The notes beneath the pieces were generated by a model that was not told the origin of the DNA, did not search any database, and was given only the letters and a program-made list of their open reading frames with translations. Below, piece by piece: positions 59,818 to 64,000 of a stretch of DNA of 64,000 nucleotides; the first letter of the stretch is position 1, and every line of letters starts with the position of its first letter. This stretch comes from Candidatus Freyarchaeota archaeon. GTDB lineage: Archaea; Asgardarchaeota; Jordiarchaeia; Jordiarchaeales; Jordiarchaeaceae. A program made the translations under genes and the position numbers. The stretch covers positions 9,802-73,801 of the forward strand of contig JAUQZE010000009.1 in NCBI GenBank assembly GCA_030587365.1, in the 5' to 3' direction.

Positions 59818-60346
59818 TTAATCCTCACAACCTCAAATTTTAGCTTCTCGGTATTAAAAAACCGTTCTAGATTGTTTCTTTCCATTCTACTAGTGTAATC
59901 TTATAATTCCCTATATTAAAATGAATAATGTTAGCTTAATTTCTTTTATCCTTTAAGTGACTGGAAAGCATCATGGCAGTTTTGATTATCGTAGAAATCA
60001 CCAAAGAAACTATGCTGGAAAAATAATCGCAAAACTGTTAGAAAACAAAATTCTCATCGAAAACCTACCCGACCAAAAGGGTTTAAACGAAAAATTAAGT
60101 CTCCACATCAACCCCTGAAAACAACAAAAGATTCATAGAAACCCTAAAAACAATAACAGGATAAAAAACAACTCCAAAAAAACAAGTAAATAAGAATAAG
60201 TTCCTAACTTATCCCCATAAAAAAATATAATACCTGTTTCACCCATCCAAAAATTTTAATCTACTTCTTCTTTTCCCTATAAAAATAGGTAAATGAAAAA
60301 GAAAATATAACTAAGTTTCTTTTTCAATTCTACTGTTGGACCTGTA
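59818..60346. other. Gene-poor interval with one weak reading frame
   Basis: Mostly AT-rich sequence. A frame from GTG 59957 to TGA 60118 (53 codons) has a basic, His-rich start and an Asn/Leu-rich body (YAGKIIAKLLENKILIEN), but no ribosome site or relatives, so it may be a remnant. No tRNA or repeats are visible. The right end should hold the 3' region of hsp20. Confidence 0.3.
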
Positions 60347-60769
60347 TTAATCCACTTCAACGCTTTTTTCGGGTTCCTTCTTTAGTACAACTCTTAGTAC
60401 GCCGTTTGTGTAGGTAGCCTTTACTTCGTCCACTTTAGCTTTAGAGGGTAGATTGACGTTTGCCTTGAATGTTTTCTTCTCGGTTCCTCGTAGTTTGATT
60501 TCCTCCTCACTGTGTTCCCGCTCCGCGCTGACCTCAAGATAATAGTCTCCAGCCTTCAAGTCAATATTGTCCTTCTCGAAGCCCGGCATATCGATCTCTA
60601 CGGTGATGTATTCTTCATCCTCGGCAACATATGTTGACACAAATGCCTTTATTTTATCAAACCATTCCGGGAATCTCAACGCCATCATTTTACCCATCTC
60701 TTTAAAGTGGTGTCCAAATCTGGGACCCCAATGAGGAAAACCTGGTGCACAGCCCTTTTTCCATTCCAT
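60347..60769 (-). CDS. Small heat-shock protein (Hsp20/alpha-crystallin)
   Basis: A 140-residue sHsp with the alpha-crystallin core from about residue 48 (EEYITVEIDMPGFEKDNIDLK), KANVNLPSKAKVDEVKATYTNGVLRVVLKK, and the closing tail. The N-terminal 45 residues are Gly/His/Phe-rich, typical of oligomerising sHsps. GGAGGTG lies just upstream. It lies 17 bases after the IsrB stop, so an insertion separates it from padR, with which it probably once formed a unit. Confidence 0.94.
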   Translation of the reverse strand: MEWKKGCAPGFPHWGPRFGHHFKEMGKMMALRFPEWFDKIKAFVSTYVAEDEEYITVEIDMPGFEKDNIDLKAGDYYLEVSAEREHSEEEIKLRGTEKKTFKANVNLPSKAKVDEVKATYTNGVLRVVLKKEPEKSVEVD

Positions 60770-60786
60770 ACCTTTTCACCTCCTAC

Positions 60787-61836
60787 TCAATGAATCTCGC
60801 TTTCTTTAGAGGCGAGAGGAATTGCGGTACTCATTATTCTCTGATTGAACAGTCTAATACAATCATTTGGTTTGGCTCTCTGAGTAAACCTCTTATTATC
60901 CACGTCAAAACTGTGAAGCGAAATCAGCCCATTCCGGAAACCACCTACCCTAGCCAATACATCCTTCCACATAACAACATCTCCTTTCCTGAATCCGTTC
61001 AAACTTCTGCTACCACTCTCCCTTCTCCTCTTACCACCCTTAGCGAACTGAAACTTGTATAACTGTCTTTGAGGATGCTGGTAACGCTTCCAAACGTAGA
61101 AAGACGGCACCACAAGCTCACTCAAACCTACCTCATCCGCCGATATGACAAGGGCGTCCAAGGCGTGGGACTCAACAACCCGCTTTCCCTTATCCGAGCA
61201 CTTCTTGGCGTTGTACTGGTACTGAAGTTCCGCAGTATCCTCGCCGCTAACCAGTTTCAGAACATGGAACCAGAGATCCAGCATCTTATGTACTCTTGTC
61301 TTTTCTATCTCAACGGTTGAAAAGAACCTTCCCCACCGTTTCCTGTAGTGATCGAATTTTACATCTTCCGCAACAGCTTTGTTTATTGGATATATCTTCC
61401 CTAATTCCTCAATTACTTTGAGTAGAAAGTCTACTTTGGATTTCTGGCTTGGTGCAATCCACCCATCCAGTCTTCTTCTGTTGTCGAATCTACAGGGTCT
61501 TCTTCTGCACTTTCTGTATCTTCTAAGACTTCTCATGTTTCTCCTTTGCTCCATCTTTTTTGCTACGCCTTTGGGGAGTTCAAGCATCCCAGTCTGCAAC
61601 ACCTTCTCCTTTGACACAACGGCGACACCGTCGAACCTTGAGCCTGGGTCCAAGCCTAGGACTATGCTTTGTTTCCTGTCTCCAGCTTCCACAGTAAGTT
61701 TAACGTAGAATACTCCCAACTTGCTCCACTTTAGTACGGCTTTTCCCTGTTTAATCCATCTTCTTGCTCTTGATGCCTTTGTGGGCATTCTGGGCTCGCC
61801 GTCTTTTCCTACTACCGCAACTCTTACGTTTTGCAT
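60787..61836 (-). CDS. isrB: IsrB, HNH-less RuvC-like RNA-guided nuclease
   Basis: 349 residues from ATG 61836 (GGAGGG 7 bases upstream; the frame opens at 61875). N-terminal PLMP-type motif EPRMPTKASRARRWIKQGKA, RuvC-I LGLDPGSRFDGVAVV with D63, an Arg-rich bridge helix (MRSLRRYRKCRRRPCRF), RuvC-II AVAEDVKFDH with E157, and RuvC-III ESHALDALVISAD with H224 and D227. Only about 65 residues separate RuvC-II and III, so the HNH domain of IscB is missing, as in IsrB. The C-terminal SH3-like region (GFRKGDVVMW) is the probable target-adjacent-motif domain. IsrB proteins nick DNA with an omega RNA guide. Confidence 0.82.
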   Translation of the reverse strand: MQNVRVAVVGKDGEPRMPTKASRARRWIKQGKAVLKWSKLGVFYVKLTVEAGDRKQSIVLGLDPGSRFDGVAVVSKEKVLQTGMLELPKGVAKKMEQRRNMRSLRRYRKCRRRPCRFDNRRRLDGWIAPSQKSKVDFLLKVIEELGKIYPINKAVAEDVKFDHYRKRWGRFFSTVEIEKTRVHKMLDLWFHVLKLVSGEDTAELQYQYNAKKCSDKGKRVVESHALDALVISADEVGLSELVVPSFYVWKRYQHPQRQLYKFQFAKGGKRRRESGSRSLNGFRKGDVVMWKDVLARVGGFRNGLISLHSFDVDNKRFTQRAKPNDCIRLFNQRIMSTAIPLASKESEIH

Positions 61837-62063
61837 GGGATAACCCTCCTTTCGGAGTTTAGCATCCTTCGACAAGCCGAGTCAGGCTTAGCTCCCATGG
61901 GAGCGTGGCATTTAGTGGTTCTGCCGAAGAGGGCGGGACTAGGATATGCATCCAGCCGTTCTTGTAGCCCGAAACGGGTAGCAGTCCGAAACTACTTAGT
62001 CTAGTCAAGATTTGCATTGTTACCACCATTACAAGCCCACTTCCTTTAAGGAGTGGGTTCTTG
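61837..62063 (-). ncRNA. Putative omega RNA scaffold of the IsrB element
   Basis: The region upstream of isrB is GC-rich and self-complementary, unlike its surroundings. Hairpins: 62036-62057 (CCCAC/GTGGG arms with extensions), 61968-61978 (CCCG/CGGG), palindrome 61891-61904 (GCTCCC/GGGAGC), 61874-61889 (AAGCC/GGCTT), and 61846-61857 with a GAAA loop that hides part of the isrB ribosome site. Omega RNAs of IscB/IsrB are encoded just upstream of the nuclease gene, with the guide at the 5' end; here the guide would come from the padR 3' end (above about 62064). An overlapping 72-codon frame is not a gene. Confidence 0.6.
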
Positions 62064-62069
62064 ACCTCC

Positions 62070-62687
62070 TTACTCAACCTTTATCCTCTTTGGTGGTTCT
62101 CTGGAGGACTCGTGTTCCAGCTTCTTGATTGCCGCATCGATGGATTTCAGTTCTGATTCTAGATGGGTCTTCAATTCTCTTAGCATGGGGAGAATCTCCT
62201 CTGGAGGGAGAGGAGAGGTTGTGTAGTCTCTGGAGAGCTTGGTTAGTTGTTCTATTCTTTTGGCCATAATGTGAGTCCTCTTTTGAGCGTAATTCTCTAA
62301 ACCAGAACAAAGATGATTGTCCACGAAGCCCACAAAATGCTGGAAGAAATCAATTTCCTTATCGAACTTCTCAGCAATATTTTTCAGAGTTTCCTCTCCC
62401 AGCTGTGTTATCTCATATCTTTTTCTGCTGGGTCCCCTATCGCTCTCTTCCCTCGTTCCTTGAATTAATTTCCTATCCTCAAGTCGGGAGAGTACCGGGT
62501 ATATTACGCCTGCCTTAGCATCCCAGAATCCTTGGAACTTCTCGTTAAGGTTGTTGATGATTTCGTAACCGTAGCGCGGCTTTTCCTTTATCATTACCAT
62601 AATAAGGAACTCTACGGGGCTTATTCTCTGAAGCCTATTCCAAATGTTTCTACCGAAGCCTCGTCCTTCCCATATCATTCCAATCAC
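62070..62687 (-). CDS. PadR-family transcriptional regulator
   Basis: A 205-residue winged-helix regulator. Winged helix (about 22-100): ISPVEFLIMVMIKEKPRYGYEIINNL, AGVIYPVLSRLEDRKLI and GPSRKRYEITQLG, followed by a long helical dimerisation region. The stop TAA lies inside the flanking repeat of the IsrB element. The original operon partner was probably hsp20, which suggests a stress-related role (inference). Confidence 0.93.
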   Translation of the reverse strand: MIGMIWEGRGFGRNIWNRLQRISPVEFLIMVMIKEKPRYGYEIINNLNEKFQGFWDAKAGVIYPVLSRLEDRKLIQGTREESDRGPSRKRYEITQLGEETLKNIAEKFDKEIDFFQHFVGFVDNHLCSGLENYAQKRTHIMAKRIEQLTKLSRDYTTSPLPPEEILPMLRELKTHLESELKSIDAAIKKLEHESSREPPKRIKVE

Positions 62688-62692
62688 ACCAA

Positions 62693-62744
62693 TTATTGAC
62701 AGCTCTACATATTAATGACATATTATTGTTAACTCTATATACTA
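62693..62744 (-). promoter_or_regulatory. Two direct repeats in the padR promoter, likely its own operator
   Basis: Two 22-base copies, at 62693-62714 and 62723-62744, match at 17 of 22 positions (core TTATTG...CTCTA.ATA.TA) with a 30-base period. A TATA-like GTTTAAATAT (minus strand) lies at 62750-62759 and the coding start at 62687, so the repeats cover the expected transcription start. This arrangement suits autorepression. Confidence 0.5.
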
Positions 62745-62760
62745 GAATCATATTTAAACC

Positions 62761-63201
62761 TTTTGATACCAGCAACCTTGGGGCAAAAACAGTTTAGCTC
62801 TACTTCCTGAGACCTGCTCGTCGCCGAAGACTAGGACACCCCCTTCTCCATGTATCTAGGCATCGTATTCTTTTAGAAAAAAGGGTAGGCATGTTTATTA
62901 TATGGTAATGAATTTTGGGTCAGGCTTAGAAACTCTATCACCCTATTAAACACCTTAGGAGTACGAAATCGGACGAGATACCCTTTTTTTGTAATAAAAC
63001 TCCCAAAATTTATACATTACATCCATTCAGGTGGGCACAAAACCGCAAATCTAGAATCTTATAATTCCTAAGTTTAAAAAAGGATAGTTAACTAAAATCG
63101 AACTTTCATTGAAGAATTCATTAGGAAAACTTGAGTCTACGAACTTTTATAGAAATTAAAAAGAAAAAATAAAAAAAATAAGGAATTAATTTATGTTAAG
63201 C
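62761..63201. other. Intergenic region with a GC-rich, possibly structured island
   Basis: Bases about 62764-62866 are GC-rich while the remainder is very AT-rich. The island includes an inverted repeat at 62817-62834 (CTCGTC...GACTAG) with a GCCGAA loop. No gene is found. It could be the remnant of a structured RNA or of an element end; the family is unknown. Confidence 0.3.
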
Positions 63202-64000
63202 CTATTTCCAAGGCCAGTGCTCGAAGCCTTCGTAAGCCAGCAGATAGAAGATCAAGACAGTTAAAATCCATGCAAACATCATCGCACGACCAACGAACGC
63301 GGCAATTCCCTCAAAGTAAAGTAGATGGACCCAGTAAGTCGTGGCAGAACCTGTTGCAAGATCATATAGGTATAGTGTTCGTAGTCCACTCATTGGGTTT
63401 ATCAGATTGGCACCAGTTATCGCGCCAGAAAGTCCCCATGGACCAACCATTATAATCCAATAGATTATGCTACCGACTATGAATGCTACGATTATCAAAA
63501 TTAGACCAGCCTTGTTGCCGTATTTTGCCCAGGGCCACATTGCGAAAGTCAATTGTCCAGCTAACAGAGTTACCAACGGGAAGGCCAAGTAAGCCGAGAC
63601 GGCGCCGTGATTTACATACGTGAATGTGAATAGCCATGGTGCTGGTGTTGGCATTAGTATTGTTTGTGATGAATTGCCTAAAATTAAGGTAATAATGCCC
63701 CACAGGATGAGTCCAAGTACAATAGCTAATATGAAGGCAACGAGACCCCTCTTGGGTTGAGCCATGTTCGGGAACAGATTAAGTTGACTGATTATAGTTG
63801 CTCCAACGATTACAGCCAATAGTATTGAGACCCAAAAGTCGTAAGGTTCGGTAGGAGTCAGAGGTTGTAACACGTTACCTGTCTGATACATTGTCCAAGT
63901 AACGGGTAGTGCATTACCCCACATCCTCATAGCAATAAATCCACGTATTAGAAATGCTAAGAACCATGATAATGCAACTAAGATTGCTCCCCTGACAAGC
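63202..64000 (-). CDS. Multi-pass membrane protein, 5' end beyond the window
   Basis: At least 265 residues; the frame is open to the right edge. About seven hydrophobic helices are visible (ILVALSWFLAFLIRGFIA; WVSILLAVIVGATII; GLVAFILAIVLGLILWGIITLIL; AYLAFPLVTLLAG; AGLILIIVAFIVGSIIYWIIM; AMMFAWILTVLIFYLLAY), with Trp/Tyr-rich loops (MWPWAKYG, EGFEHWPWK). I do not recognise the family. Transport or energy-conversion subunits are possible. The large aromatic content at membrane edges is its only striking feature. Confidence 0.7.
   Translation of the reverse strand, partial: LVRGAILVALSWFLAFLIRGFIAMRMWGNALPVTWTMYQTGNVLQPLTPTEPYDFWVSILLAVIVGATIISQLNLFPNMAQPKRGLVAFILAIVLGLILWGIITLILGNSSQTILMPTPAPWLFTFTYVNHGAVSAYLAFPLVTLLAGQLTFAMWPWAKYGNKAGLILIIVAFIVGSIIYWIIMVGPWGLSGAITGANLINPMSGLRTLYLYDLATGSATTYWVHLLYFEGIAAFVGRAMMFAWILTVLIFYLLAYEGFEHWPWK

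Larger units (their letters stand above)
60778..62077 (-). mobile_element. IsrB (OMEGA-type) transposon-like element, about 1.3 kb, no transposase
   Basis: The element is bounded by near-identical 13/14-base direct repeats, ACCTCCTACTCAA (60778-60790) and ACCTCCTTACTCAA (62064-62077), differing by one T. Inside are isrB and a structured upstream RNA region. Subterminal hairpins are at 62036-62057 and 60795-60817, as expected for IS200/IS605-type ends. No TnpA is encoded, so it is non-autonomous. Repeats lie at the padR stop and the hsp20 ribosome site, suggesting insertion between those two genes. Confidence 0.6.

Noticed and set aside
59957..60118. 53-codon GTG-start frame in the 59818-60346 interval
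   Set aside because: No ribosome site, no TATA box, no relatives; more likely a remnant.
61859..62077. 72-codon minus-strand open frame over the region upstream of isrB
   Set aside because: It overlaps the multi-hairpin RNA region and has no ribosome site or family likeness; the open frame is best explained by the GC-rich structured RNA.

Overview
This 64 kb window comes from an archaeon, most likely an Asgard archaeon. The sequence shows a group II chaperonin, a VAT/Cdc48 ATPase, a split GMP synthase subunit, the archaeal riboflavin route (ArfA/ArfB/ArfC plus archaeal RibC), DUF99, an FmdE-domain protein and TATA-box promoters. It also carries eukaryote-like parts: two Ras/Rab-type GTPases, a Roadblock/LC7 protein, a probable longin-like protein and a JAMM (MPN+) peptidase. 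The exact lineage is inferred and cannot be settled from this window. TTG and GTG starts are common, and one gene appears to start at ATT.

Layout. 0-2 kb: an MttB-family corrinoid methyltransferase (cut by the left edge) and its corrinoid protein. 2-9 kb: a thermosome subunit with an unusual charged tail, a probably leaderless unknown gene, a GNAT, a DUF4139 protein and two 3-hydroxyacyl-CoA dehydrogenases. 9.4-29 kb: a continuous minus-strand array of heterodisulfide-reductase genes, with four HdrC, four HdrB, six HdrA polypeptides (one a fusion of two), three MvhD (one fused to a winged helix), one free winged-helix protein and one degenerate MvhD domain fused to HdrA. 29-35 kb: a GNAT, a decayed IS630-like element, a FAD-oxidase/HdrD-like/SCP2 operon and two cysteine-rich unknown proteins. 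35-42 kb: longin-like protein, DUF99, acyl-CoA ligase, TPR protein and two small GTPases. 42-47 kb: a riboflavin operon that includes an amidohydrolase with deaminase hallmarks, a candidate for the unassigned archaeal pathway deaminase. 47.5-53.9 kb: ferredoxins, JAMM, Roadblock, Cdc48, GMP synthase, FmdE. 54-58.7 kb: hydroxyacid dehydrogenase, FGGY kinase and class II aldolase operon, then an M20 peptidase. 58.8-62.7 kb: a small Cys4 protein, an MBL hydrolase, and an hsp20-padR pair split by a 1.3 kb IsrB (HNH-less IscB relative, OMEGA-type) element with a structured upstream RNA. Right edge: an unknown membrane protein, cut off.

How the genes may work together (inference). Acyl-CoA ligase, two hydroxyacyl-CoA dehydrogenases, SCP2 and the FAD-oxidase/HdrD pair suggest fatty-acid or other acyl-CoA oxidation. 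The Hdr array would supply flavin-based electron bifurcation or confurcation between such donors, ferredoxin and disulfide or other acceptors. MttB plus its corrinoid protein suggests use of a methylated amine or betaine. No hydrogenase, formate dehydrogenase or methyl-CoM reductase genes are visible here, so the partners of the Hdr array are unknown.
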